A stretch of DNA of 36,618 nucleotides from Methanoregulaceae archaeon (GTDB taxonomy: Archaea; Halobacteriota; Methanomicrobia; Methanomicrobiales; Methanospirillaceae). The notes under the pieces are model-generated. The model was not told the DNA's origin and made no database searches. It saw only the letters and a program-made list of their open reading frames with translations. Where the stretch lies: the NCBI GenBank assembly GCA_021371995.1, contig JAJFVA010000038.1:1-36618 (forward strand). Direction: 5' to 3'. The translations under genes were made by a program, and so were the position numbers. Below, piece after piece: positions 16,896-24,497 of this stretch (position 1 is its first letter; every line of letters starts with the position of its first letter).

Positions 16896-16998
16896 GGGGA
16901 AAGATTGACTGCACCCCCTTTGAATATTCGCGTTTTTCGGTCTGGAACCATGGAGTGCCATGAACGACATGGCTGCCTGGGGGGAGAGAGAGGGGGAT

Positions 16999-17811
16999 TT
17001 AGTTCTCAATCCCGGCCAGCTCTTCGCTCATGTCCTGCGAAAGATCCACCCTGGTGAAATCCCCGCTTGTGGGCAGTATCATGGTAAAATCCGGGGTTAT
17101 GTCATACTCTACGGAGGTGTCTTCCGGCACGATGAAATCGAGGATATGGCCACCGGTCTGCCGGTCATCACTGATGAAGTGGAGGTGGTATCCTACCACA
17201 TTGAGTCCTTCGAAAAACACCGGTATGTAACACCCGGCTACCCAGCCGGTGGTGTTGGTATAGACAAACACCGACTGGTTCGCTGCCGCTTCGGATAGCG
17301 TCGGGTAAGGTTTCTGCTGTGCCGGGATCGCCCTGACCGTCATGGAGGGAAACGTCCCGTGCATCCGTACCGCATAGACCATGTTTTGTGTTGGCAGGCG
17401 ACCGGCCATCACGGTCGAGAAGGTCGAAAAGTTCATCGATTCATTGGTGACAATCGTAAAATCATTCTCAAAATACGTCACCGTGGCAAAGGGGGTGGTG
17501 AGGTTGTCCGGAACACGATAGATGTGGCCATCTGCCTTTGCCTGGTAGACTATCCCCCCAAGTACTATCATCTCGCCGTCCAGGGCATCGAAGGTGCCGA
17601 TCCCAAAATCACCGTGTTGTTTCAGTTCTCCGACCGGCTGGACCCCGTCAAAGACACCCTGCTGAAGGGCATCGATGGTCGAGACCTGGTAGAGTGTCTC
17701 CCGGTTCGTTGAGAGGGGTATAGTACCCGCCAACTGGGGGGATACCAAAACAGCGATGAGAATAAGGATGAATGCAAGCCCAATGAACAGGAATAATTTT
17801 GGACGATCCAT
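16999..17811 (-). CDS. budA: Membrane-anchored acetolactate decarboxylase
   Basis: Acetolactate decarboxylase converts 2-acetolactate to acetoin. The 270-residue protein has the family core: QHGDFGIGTFDALDGEMIVL near the N-terminus, RVPDNLTTPFATVTYF, a long middle with MHGTFPSMTVRAIPAQQKPY, and the zinc site YHLHFISDDRQTGGH (His209, His211, His222). Residues 6-27 (LFLFIGLAFILILIAVLV) are a strong signal-anchor helix, so the catalytic domain probably lies outside the membrane. This differs from the cytoplasmic role in fermenters, though exported forms are known in Bacillus. In this organism acetolactate comes from branched-chain amino acid synthesis, so an outside location is odd. ATG 17811 is used; an ATG at 17826 is also possible. 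Symbol given by family. Confidence 0.9.
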   Translation of the reverse strand: MDRPKLFLFIGLAFILILIAVLVSPQLAGTIPLSTNRETLYQVSTIDALQQGVFDGVQPVGELKQHGDFGIGTFDALDGEMIVLGGIVYQAKADGHIYRVPDNLTTPFATVTYFENDFTIVTNESMNFSTFSTVMAGRLPTQNMVYAVRMHGTFPSMTVRAIPAQQKPYPTLSEAAANQSVFVYTNTTGWVAGCYIPVFFEGLNVVGYHLHFISDDRQTGGHILDFIVPEDTSVEYDITPDFTMILPTSGDFTRVDLSQDMSEELAGIEN

Positions 17812-17925
17812 GGTAGAGCACATCAACTCATGGTAACAAAAAGGTGGTGAACCGGGAGGAATGGGACTTTTTTATGATACATTGCAGGGGCCGGTTCGCC
17901 TTTCTGGCGAGTTAACGCAAAAAAA

Positions 17926-18035
17926 CTACTCTTCTGCCATTGTCACGAGAGCAGCAGCGTTAAGACTTCGGAAACGCGTTGTGCTTCATCCTTTTGTGCA
18001 ATTCTTACAACTGCAGCAGCAGGTACATCTGCCAC
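17926..18035 (-). pseudogene. Remnant of an archaeal histone gene
   Basis: Read on the minus strand from a GTG at 18035 (GAGGT seven bases upstream), the frame gives VADVPAAAVVRIAQKDEAQR, closely resembling the start of archaeal histones (typically ..DLPIAAVVRIAKKNGAERV..). It then reaches a stop at 17943-17945. Shifting frame at about 17960-17970 recovers LNAAALVTMAEE, which matches the next histone segment (..ALV.KAEEY..), ending in TAG at 17926-17928. The remaining histone half (..KLAAHAGRKT..) is absent. The start signal is intact, so a 30-residue product could still be made. Interpretation as a decayed histone is inference from memory of the family. Confidence 0.6.
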
Positions 18036-18112
18036 CTTCATTACCTCACGAATAGCAGTGTGATTCATATCATCGAAGCAACTTTGAAACCCTCCGTGCA
18101 GGTGTTAGAGTT

Positions 18113-19012
18113 ATGAAACAGGACATGGGAACGGTCCTGGAGCTTGTCCAGGAGGCCGGGATCGGTGAGCTGCTCAAAGGCGCTGGCGATAAGCGCTACG
18201 AAGCAAGTGGCGTCCACCTGAAGGATGGCTATCTCCACATTATCTTCGATGATAATTCACGCCTTTTACGCCTCATGCCGGATTGGCACCACGCGGGGGA
18301 GGAGCCTCGCTTTCTGGATTTGAAGGGCACAGGCGCTGGTTATGAGGATATCACGTACCAGTCTTCGACCCACCGGTGGTATTGCCTGATCGAGGCCGCC
18401 GAAACAAAATCGGGCGTCTTAATGCCACGCGTCGATGCATTTGACGAGTCGTTCGCCTTTATCAGTACGTACTGGTTGAACTTCCCGCTCAAAAAAGGGA
18501 ACAAGGGATTCGAAGGCTTGTCGACTCTGCGCTATGCCGGGAATGAGTACCTGCTGGGTCTATGCGAGGGAAATGACTGCAAAAGCGGCAGTGCCGGAGT
18601 TCAACCGGGGAAGGGACGTATCCAGGTCTTTTGGTGGGCGGCGGAATCCTGGGGGCATGCCGGGACCATCAGGCTGCCAGAAACGGTGTGTTTCAAGGAC
18701 TACGCCAGCCTTGATATCCGCAACGGCTGTCTGACGGTCATCTCGCAGTCTTCGTCTGCCATGTGGATAGGACACCTTCGTGCGCAGCCGGCCGGTCTGG
18801 ACGATCTTTTCGAAGACGATGGCCTGTTGTTTCTGTTCCCACGCGATGAGGAAGGCCGGATCATGTACTGTAATCCTGAAGGGGTGACCTGGCTTGGAGG
18901 CGACCGGCTGGTAGTGGTATCAGATAAAGGGAAGTCCGATCAGCCCGGACGCTGTGCCCGTAAAGCCCAATCGATCCACATCTTCAGACTGCCGGGGTGG
19001 GCCCTCAGATAA
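18113..19012 (+). CDS. Predicted beta-propeller protein, possibly acquired from bacteria
   Basis: A 299-residue soluble protein with no signal peptide. Repeating beta-strand units (GVHLKDGYLHIIFDDNSRLL, EDITYQSSTHRWYCLIEAAE, NKGFEGLSTLRYAGNEYLLG, ASLDIRNGCLTVISQSSSAM, EGVTWLGGDRLVVVSDKGKS) suggest a beta-propeller like the SdiA-regulated / esterase-like phytase groups. The phrase KGFEGLS is typical of the latter. No catalytic site can be assigned. Arg codons are often CGC and Gly codons GGC, while neighbouring genes favour CGG and GGG, which fits horizontal transfer. The ATG at 18113 has AGGTG about nine bases upstream. The 3' end overlaps the opposite mini-gene by eight bases. Confidence 0.7.
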   Translation: MKQDMGTVLELVQEAGIGELLKGAGDKRYEASGVHLKDGYLHIIFDDNSRLLRLMPDWHHAGEEPRFLDLKGTGAGYEDITYQSSTHRWYCLIEAAETKSGVLMPRVDAFDESFAFISTYWLNFPLKKGNKGFEGLSTLRYAGNEYLLGLCEGNDCKSGSAGVQPGKGRIQVFWWAAESWGHAGTIRLPETVCFKDYASLDIRNGCLTVISQSSSAMWIGHLRAQPAGLDDLFEDDGLLFLFPRDEEGRIMYCNPEGVTWLGGDRLVVVSDKGKSDQPGRCARKAQSIHIFRLPGWALR

Positions 19013-19136
19013 TATCAATGGCAATCAGTTCTTCGATCTCTTCCTCTTCGTCATCATCTCTCCCGGGCTGTTTCTTTTCTGGTGCAGGATGCTTGTATGA
19101 AGCGAAGATTCTTCTCACCCAGTCGATACCTCCCAT
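19005..19136 (-). CDS. Very small acidic protein (43 aa), second gene of a mini-operon
   Basis: Direct translation gives MGGIDWVRRIFASYKHPAPE, then an acidic tail with DDDEEEEIEELIAIDII. The start lies two bases after the stop of the upstream zinc-ribbon gene, with GAGAGGGGG eight bases upstream. The tight spacing, a good ribosome site and clear charge pattern (basic head, acidic tail) support a real gene. It ends eight bases inside the convergent beta-propeller gene. Function unknown; a partner of the zinc-ribbon protein is a plausible inference. Confidence 0.55.
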   Translation of the reverse strand: MGGIDWVRRIFASYKHPAPEKKQPGRDDDEEEEIEELIAIDII

Positions 19137-19138
19137 GT

Positions 19139-19309
19139 TCACCCCCTCTCATGAATCGGCTTTTTCCTATCTATCCTGATATATGCTGAACAGTGTAAAC
19201 ATTTAATCCGGACGGGTCTTTTTGATGTTTCGATGAGGGCAAGTTTTGATCCCATATACGTTCTTTCATGGCCACAACGATGACAAAGTACCCGGATGCT
19301 TGTCAGCAT
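19139..19309 (-). CDS. Small zinc-ribbon protein (56 aa)
   Basis: A 56-residue protein with two CxxC pairs (CHRCGHERT at residues 9-12 and CLHCSAYI near residue 38) spaced about 28 residues apart, the layout of a small zinc ribbon. It also has a basic C-terminus (RIDRKKPIHERG). The ATG at 19309 has GGAGGGA eight bases upstream. Nucleic-acid or protein binding is the usual role of such proteins but nothing specific can be assigned. It is directly followed by the acidic mini-protein gene. Confidence 0.65.
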   Translation of the reverse strand: MLTSIRVLCHRCGHERTYMGSKLALIETSKRPVRIKCLHCSAYIRIDRKKPIHERG

Positions 19310-19514
19310 GCCAACATCCCTCCATTGCATAAGGAATAGTCACCCGCTGTTTGTGCGGAGCGGGGACGGGATGAACTCTGTCGTGAGCTGATATGAGCTC
19401 AGGGAGCGTGCAGGGTGAAAGTGGTTCCCGGATATCATGGATCCCGATCGCGCTGGTCGTGAGGTATCGTATCAACAGGCATCCGCATCCAGTGCCTCTT
19501 TTTTAAGGGCAGAC

Positions 19515-19892
19515 CTATTTCTTCTTTGTCCCGCCTTCCAGGTTTTCCTTCACTCTGAATTGAACAATCCTTCTCACCAGATCAAAGGGAATTGGTTCAT
19601 TTATCGGAAACTGGACAGAGCCTTTTGCATGGCGATACAAAGACAACTCTTTTTTGAACGCAACGATTGCTGATGGCGTTGGATAAAATCCAATATGATC
19701 CTCAAAGGCTGCGAAATGCACCAGGTTGCCATTGAGCGTGAAGGTTGGTATCCCGTACCTGATTGTCTCTTCTGCTTGCGGTACAATCTCGTGGATGGTT
19801 TTCCTCAGCTGTCCGAGTATGTTCTGAACATCGGGAGGAAAGGTATCGATATACTCATCGATGGTTTTACATCGTTTTCCTGGTGTCGTCAT
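19515..19892 (-). CDS. DUF1801 family protein
   Basis: A 125-residue soluble protein of the DUF1801 (YdhG-like) family: KTIDEYIDTFPPDVQNILGQ, LRKTIHEIVPQAEETIRYGI, PTFTLNGNLVHFAAFEDHIG, FYPTPSAIVAFKKEL and KGSVQFPINEPIPFDLV are the standard blocks in order. The fold is alpha/beta and the function unknown (an iron chaperone/frataxin-like fold has been suggested for relatives). ATG 19892 is preferred to 19916 because family members start just before the DEYI motif. It appears monocistronic. The preceding 200-base gap contains only a short inverted repeat (TGAGCT...AGCTCA, 19384-19401). Confidence 0.85.
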   Translation of the reverse strand: MTTPGKRCKTIDEYIDTFPPDVQNILGQLRKTIHEIVPQAEETIRYGIPTFTLNGNLVHFAAFEDHIGFYPTPSAIVAFKKELSLYRHAKGSVQFPINEPIPFDLVRRIVQFRVKENLEGGTKKK

Positions 19893-20523
19893 ACTCTGTA
19901 TCCCCGCCCAACCCACAGGCAGGTATTAAGAAAAGGAATATTTATGATTTCCCTGACAACTCTTTCTGGCAATCCGGGCGTATATAGTGATAAGCTGGTC
20001 GATTGTACCGGCCTGATCTGATCTTCCGGCTCTCATGGACTGGATTATCTCCGGTAATTGATCGTATGATTTCATGGCTGTTCATCCCCCCTATCCATCA
20101 TGTTCTCCTGTAATGAACCGGTCCCCCTTTTCAAGGGACCAAACAGATCAAACATCATCGGCATGTATAGTTATTTGCCGTGCACATACCATTCCAGAAC
20201 AGGAATGGGTTCTTTATCTTAATTAAGACGTTTTAATCGATTTGCCATGCATTTAGTATTCCAGAACAGAAAAGGTACCGGGAATCTCAAACGGGAACAA
20301 TGTGTTTCTATCGGGTGGTTTGCCGTGCAGATAGGGGAATCATTCTGATCATAGCTCTTTCTTCGGTCCCTGGTCGTAATAAGCTCCATGAACCCAATAA
20401 TCCGGCATGGTAAAGGCACCGGTGTCCACGAACCTGTTTGCAAAATCCTGGTTTGAACCCCAATAAGGCCCTTAAAAGGCTTATTTTCCGTTTATGGCCC
20501 GGTTGCACCGTTCAGACAATACT
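19893..20523. other. About 630-base non-coding stretch with hairpins and short direct repeats
   Basis: No credible gene on either strand. Structures seen: GGTCCC-(9)-GGGACC at 20120-20140; a perfect CCATTCC-agaaca-GGAATGG hairpin at 20189-20208; and an imperfect direct repeat of TTTGCC(G/A)TGCA, followed by ATTCCAGAACAG in the first two copies, at about 20174, 20241 and 20319. There is an AT-rich patch (20211-20240). This may be a regulatory or small-RNA region, or decayed mobile DNA. Confidence 0.45.
20189..20208. repeat. Perfect 7-base stem hairpin within the repeat region
   Basis: CCATTCC-agaaca-GGAATGG, with a TTCTTTATCTTAATT tail downstream that could make it a terminator-like structure on the plus strand. 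The loop sequence AGAACA recurs in the second copy of the local direct repeat (20261 region), where the right stem arm is not preserved. Confidence 0.5.
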
Positions 20524-20531
20524 ATTTTATA
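20524..20531 (+). promoter_or_regulatory. TATA box of the hemerythrin gene
   Basis: ATTTTATA centred about 27 bases before the ATG at 20555. Transcription would begin at or near the start codon, giving a leaderless mRNA. Confidence 0.55.
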
Positions 20532-20554
20532 GCCGCCATGCTGGATGAGTTCTC

Positions 20555-21190
20555 ATGGCAGAACCTGTTGACATCATACGGGCGTTTCACAACGCTTTCA
20601 GGAAAGATATTTGGAGTATCGATACTGCCGCGTTCGACGCAGCAAAGGGAAAGGAAGGACTTGCTGCATCAATCGAGCGGTTCAGGTTCTTCAATGAAAT
20701 GCTGGTCTGGCATGCCATGGGAGAAGAGATGGCAGTCTTTCCCGCAATCGATACTGTCGCCCCCCTGGTTGCTGAAGCCTATGAGAAAGATCACCGGGGT
20801 TTGGACTCGGCTTTTGATGAACTGAGTAATTCATATTCTGCACGCGATCCGTTAAAAACGGCCCGGGCTACCGCTGTGTTCCGTTTTCATCTCGATATCC
20901 ACCTGGCCAAGGAAGATACCCATCTCTACCGGATTTTCAAAGAACGGATCACCTTAGCCGAACAATGGAAAGCGTTGGGTATCATGGCCAGCCAGGTACC
21001 CCAGGAACGATTCCCGGAAATGGTGGCGTGGTTGTTCCCCCTCATCGGGGACAACGATCGTGAGAACATGATCCGTACCTGGCAGACGGTAATGCCTGCC
21101 CCGGTCTTTACCGGTACAAAGGATCTCATCAAAAAAGCTATAGGCACCACCGACTGGGCTGAGCTCAAACGTCGTATTCCAACGCTGTAA
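20555..21190 (+). CDS. Hemerythrin HHE-domain protein
   Basis: A 211-residue helical protein with the hemerythrin HHE cation-binding pattern: His12 (FHNAF), H53-x3-E57 (VWHAMGEEMAVFP), His80 (KDHRGLD), and His112/His116 with Glu120 (FHLDIHLAKEDTHLY). These would hold a di-iron centre that binds oxygen or reacts with oxygen or nitric oxide species. The C-terminal third (about residues 130-211, LFPLIGDNDRENMIRTWQTV..) is a second helical region, as in longer HHE proteins. In an anaerobic methanogen an oxygen- or NO-sensing or detoxifying role is likely (inference). It stands alone, transcribed from its own TATA box. Confidence 0.88.
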   Translation: MAEPVDIIRAFHNAFRKDIWSIDTAAFDAAKGKEGLAASIERFRFFNEMLVWHAMGEEMAVFPAIDTVAPLVAEAYEKDHRGLDSAFDELSNSYSARDPLKTARATAVFRFHLDIHLAKEDTHLYRIFKERITLAEQWKALGIMASQVPQERFPEMVAWLFPLIGDNDRENMIRTWQTVMPAPVFTGTKDLIKKAIGTTDWAELKRRIPTL

Positions 21191-21501
21191 GGTCCCGTTA
21201 CTATACCTTCATCATACAGGATAGAATAAACAAGGAGCCTGATTTTGATCTCCGCTCTCAACCTTCAATGCACCACATCAACCGGAAGAGACGTGCTGTG
21301 CTGCCGGATTCCTGATTTTATCCGGCATAATACCAGGCATCGGTATCCCCCCTTTCCGGTGAATTTCAGGGGAATTTCTTAACAATAACTCTTTTTCCTC
21401 CGGGTACCAATCGCTACTGGAATGGCAGCCCTCAATAGTCTCTCTCGTGGAGGTGGCTTCATACGGGTAACCCGGCTGGAGAAGTAACGGTACCGTTCGG
21501 G
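21191..21501. other. 311-base gap between hemerythrin and MFS genes
   Basis: No gene seen on either strand. A loose CCCC-(16)-GGGG inverted repeat lies near 21348-21375. No clear TATA box or Shine-Dalgarno site precedes the following MFS gene. Confidence 0.4.
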
Positions 21502-22728
21502 ATGGCACCTGAGAAGGGGAGGTGGGTGCTCGTCGCATCAGGTCTCGTGATCAACCTCTGCCTCGGGACGCTCTACTCGTGGAGTGTATTTGTCGACCCT
21601 CTTTTTGAGTATTTTACCACCAGTCTCGGCCAGGAGGTCACCGCGAATGATGTGCTGCTGCCGTTCTCGGTATTCATCGCGATCTTTGCGATCACGATGC
21701 TTCTGACCGGGAAATACGTGGAGACGCTTCAGCCACGGGGTGTCACGATCATTGGAGGGGTACTCACGGGCCTTGGCTGGCTGTCCGCGTCAATGGCAAC
21801 CTCCATTTCCATGCTTACCATTGTATTCGGAGTGATTGGAGGGATTGGTGTCGGGATTGCCTATGGAGCAACGATTGCCGTTGCAGCCCGGTGGTTTCCT
21901 GACCGGAGAGGGCTTGCGGTCGGGATGACCGTGCTCGGGGTTGGCTTCTCGGCACTTCTCACCGCAAACCTTGCCGGGTACTTCATTGCCGTGTATGGCG
22001 TCATGACCACGTTCCGGATCTTCGGTATAGGGATCCTGATCATCACGGTCCCGATGGCACTTCCGCTCACCTTCCCGCCGGCCGGGTGGAGACCTGCCGG
22101 CTGGAACCCCCCTGGTCCGGAAGAGGGACCCCATGTGACCTGCGAGTGCAACCGTTCGGAGATGGTAACGACCCCGGCATTCTATGGTCTCTGGCTGTGT
22201 TATTTCATCGGGAGTATTGCAGGCCTGATGGCGGTCTCGATCGCAAAACCTGTCGGAACCGATCTGGTGCATATCGAGGCAGGTCTTGCAACCGCCCTCG
22301 TAGGATTCTTTGCCATCTTCAACGGGGGAGGAAGGCCGGTGTTCGGGGTCCTTACCGACCGGATCACCCCGGGCAACACGGCCATGCTGTCATTTGTCCT
22401 CATTGCCCTGGCCGGGCTCCTGATGTGGCTGATGCCGACAGCCCCGGCATATATCATTGCTTTTGCACTGCTCTGGGGGTGCCTCGGGGGGTGGCTTGCC
22501 ATCGCCCCTACTGCCACCGCGAGTTATTTCGGGACGTGTGATTATCCCAGGTGTTATGGCGTGGTCTTCCTCGCTTACGGGGCGGGAGCGATCGCCGGCC
22601 CGCAGCTTGCCGGGTTTGTCAGGACCACAACCGGGAACTATCTTGGGGTGTTTCCTGCCGTGTTCCTTCTCGCAATCGTCGGTTTTCTCATCGCATTCAT
22701 CCTGATGAAGCCCCCGGTAAAACCATGA
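21502..22728 (+). CDS. MFS transporter, oxalate/formate antiporter (OFA) family
   Basis: A 408-residue permease with 12 membrane helices in two halves. The N-terminal RWVLVASGLVINLCLGTLYS followed by WSVFVDPL is the OFA subfamily signature. AARWFPDRRGLAVGMTVLG (loop 4-5 region) and GVLTDRITPGNTAM are further family blocks. Between helices 6 and 7 is a cytoplasmic loop rich in Pro/Gly (PAGWRPAGWNPPGPEEGPHV) with Cys-x-Cys (CECNRSE), seen in many archaeal members. OFA carriers exchange small carboxylates; the substrate here is unproven. A formate or similar role would suit a methanogen. It is monocistronic and followed by about 200 bases before the next promoter. Confidence 0.9.
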   Translation: MAPEKGRWVLVASGLVINLCLGTLYSWSVFVDPLFEYFTTSLGQEVTANDVLLPFSVFIAIFAITMLLTGKYVETLQPRGVTIIGGVLTGLGWLSASMATSISMLTIVFGVIGGIGVGIAYGATIAVAARWFPDRRGLAVGMTVLGVGFSALLTANLAGYFIAVYGVMTTFRIFGIGILIITVPMALPLTFPPAGWRPAGWNPPGPEEGPHVTCECNRSEMVTTPAFYGLWLCYFIGSIAGLMAVSIAKPVGTDLVHIEAGLATALVGFFAIFNGGGRPVFGVLTDRITPGNTAMLSFVLIALAGLLMWLMPTAPAYIIAFALLWGCLGGWLAIAPTATASYFGTCDYPRCYGVVFLAYGAGAIAGPQLAGFVRTTTGNYLGVFPAVFLLAIVGFLIAFILMKPPVKP

Positions 22729-22851
22729 ATGATGGGCATTTGTTATCTTAATCGGAGAGAGGAAGGATCCCTGGTTTCTCCTGTCAGGAACGAATAAAGG
22801 CCCTCAATCTGTCAACCTTTTGTACTGAGCACGTCCTACATCAGGACCAAT

Positions 22852-22905
22852 AACTATATATCCACTAATTTTCGATTTTTATGATGCTGAGAGTATCAGT
22901 CAGCA
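22852..22905 (+). promoter_or_regulatory. TATA box and leader stem-loop of secreted paralog 2
   Basis: ACTATATATCC (about 22852-22862) is a strong TATA box. About 25 bases on, TGCTGA-(9)-TCAGCA (22885-22905) can form a stem at the predicted 5' end of the mRNA. The core GCTGA-AGTATCAG is shared with the palindrome before paralog 1 (11529-11545). Confidence 0.6.
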
Positions 22906-22927
22906 CAAAAAATGAAGGAGGAATGTA

Positions 22928-23743
22928 ATGAAAAAACTCGCAATCATGGTTATTGCACTAGTACTTCTTACTGGTTATGCCATGGCTGACCGTGGCATCC
23001 CCCAGGTCCCTGAGACCCAGGGCATTGTCACTTCCACTACCATTGATGCGGTAGGCAATTTTGCCTCTGCATCCGAGATCCAGTGGAGAATCACGACTGA
23101 TCCTGCCGGGCTTCCGACTATCCCCCCATTGGCAGAGGATTTTGCAATTTACGAATCGACATATCAGGAAGACACTGCAAGCAATGGGGTAGGCCTGATC
23201 CTCTACGACAAGGAACTTGACGTTGAGACCAGCAACCAGATCACCGGCCAGTGGAACATAGAGGCAACCAAGGAGCTTGCGTTCGTGGGTATTGACGGTG
23301 CACGGGTTACTTCGTCCGATGTCATCTTTGTCGACGGAGCAGCTGAAGACTACTGGACCGAAGATTTCGTGATCTGTCCATTCGCAACCGACGTTTCTGA
23401 GATCTTCCCGACATTCTGCAACAGGGCAGAAGCCGGCAGTACAATCGACATGACCGTTGCCAATGTCAGGACCACCTCGACAGACAGGTTCGTTATGTCA
23501 TCTGCCGACCACACGGTCGAGCTCAACCACGACATCCTTGTCACTGAGCTCATCGAGGACCTCCCGTCCATGGGGACCGCTTCCGCATACATGGAAGTCC
23601 TGATACAGGAAGCCGGAGCCGCTGAAGATGGAACGGAAGACTCACTTAAGGAGCGCATCGAGTTCTCTGAAGAGACCACCATCACCGGTGACATCACCAC
23701 CTTCGAGAAACTCATGCACTACGAATCCGGCATGGTAAGGTAA
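22928..23743 (+). CDS. Exported protein of unknown function, paralog 2
   Basis: A 271-residue exported protein, clearly the sister of the product at 11566: same signal peptide style (KKLAIMVIALVLLTGYAMA), same start of mature protein (DRGIPQVPETQGIVTSTTID) and near-identical blocks throughout. It lacks the hydrophobic loop of paralog 1, having instead an acidic AGAAEDGTEDS segment, and ends soon after LMHYESG. The start has GGAGGAA six to seven bases upstream. Strong promoter, good ribosome site and a private terminator suggest high expression. Function unknown; surface or secreted role inferred from the signal peptide. Confidence 0.85.
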   Translation: MKKLAIMVIALVLLTGYAMADRGIPQVPETQGIVTSTTIDAVGNFASASEIQWRITTDPAGLPTIPPLAEDFAIYESTYQEDTASNGVGLILYDKELDVETSNQITGQWNIEATKELAFVGIDGARVTSSDVIFVDGAAEDYWTEDFVICPFATDVSEIFPTFCNRAEAGSTIDMTVANVRTTSTDRFVMSSADHTVELNHDILVTELIEDLPSMGTASAYMEVLIQEAGAAEDGTEDSLKERIEFSEETTITGDITTFEKLMHYESGMVR

Positions 23744-23753
23744 GCAGGAACAC

Positions 23754-23786
23754 ACCAGGACTGATCTCCTGGTTCTTTTTTATTTT
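23754..23786 (+). terminator. Hairpin plus T-run after paralog 2
   Basis: ACCAGGA-ctgatc-TCCTGGT (23754-23773) then TCTTTTTTATTTTT. The stem and tail match the terminator at 12475-12504. Confidence 0.8.
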
Positions 23787-24236
23787 TGGGGTTTTCCGGT
23801 TCTGTTGAAACCACCGGACTGCCCTCAGGGTCACGAAAAAAAACCATTGCCGGTAGAGCAGCCGGCGTTCTGCCTGGCATCCCTTTGCCTGGAATCGAAT
23901 CGTGAGCAGACAAACTGTTACAGGGCAGGTTGTTCTCATACACGGATATCAAGCGTCACCGCCAGGGCCAGACTACCTCCGGATACCGGTCATGTGGCCG
24001 AAGCGGGAAGTGAGCAATAACCAGCGGGACCGGGTTCATGCAAGTCCGGTACTGGCCATACCAGGGGGCATCACCTTCGAACCAGACACCCCCGGCGGAG
24101 CAAGGCACGATGGGTGCTCCAGTACTCATGAGCATCCTGTCCAGGGTTGGAGTAATATTGATGCACCAGTACAACGAGAACACATGCATCCAGCCGTTTT
24201 GCCCCCTTTGAAGCAGTGCTGGATGGAGGATCACGT
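23787..24236. other. 450-base gap without a supported gene
   Basis: Open frames on both strands here (for example 23902-24381 plus and 23956-24234 minus) have no start signal, domain or codon bias that fits the neighbours. The right end carries the GGAGG of the next gene (24224-24229). Nothing else recognised. Confidence 0.45.
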
Positions 24237-24497
24237 ATGGGAGATTTCGACCCGAAAAAACACACTGCCGAGGAGAGAGGATACGATGCCAGGGACAATT
24301 ATGTCCGTGGACTCAAGATGCCTCCAACAAGGTTCGAAAACATGGTACATGGCCACTCACCCGATGAACAGAAGAGCATGAGACAGCAGGTGGACGAGGC
24401 CGAAGCAAAGGGCCTTCGTACTTACCAGGTCAGGCACGCCAAGGGATACTATACCATTGAGAACGGGATCGTAATCGGAAGCGCGAAGGGGAAATAA
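24237..24497 (+). CDS. Small hypothetical protein (86 aa)
   Basis: A soluble, charged protein starting MGDFDPKKHTAEERGYDARD and continuing through PTRFENMVHGHSPDEQKSMR to TYQVRHAKGYYTIENGIVIG. The ATG at 24237 has a strong GGAGG seven to eight bases upstream, which decides the start against an in-frame codon at 24216. No domain was recognised. The first half is likely disordered or helical, the last 35 residues look like three short beta strands. No operon partner is evident. Confidence 0.7.
   Translation: MGDFDPKKHTAEERGYDARDNYVRGLKMPPTRFENMVHGHSPDEQKSMRQQVDEAEAKGLRTYQVRHAKGYYTIENGIVIGSAKGK

Noticed and set aside
20174-20330. CRISPR-like array
   Set aside because: Only three imperfect short repeats with unequal spacing and no cas genes.
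20440-20520. tRNA-like T-arm (GGTTTGAACCCC)
   Set aside because: No acceptor stem, anticodon arm or D-arm could be built around it on either strand.
23902-24381. 159-codon plus-strand frame
   Set aside because: It conflicts with the 86-aa gene, which has a strong Shine-Dalgarno site, and its amino-acid composition looks random.
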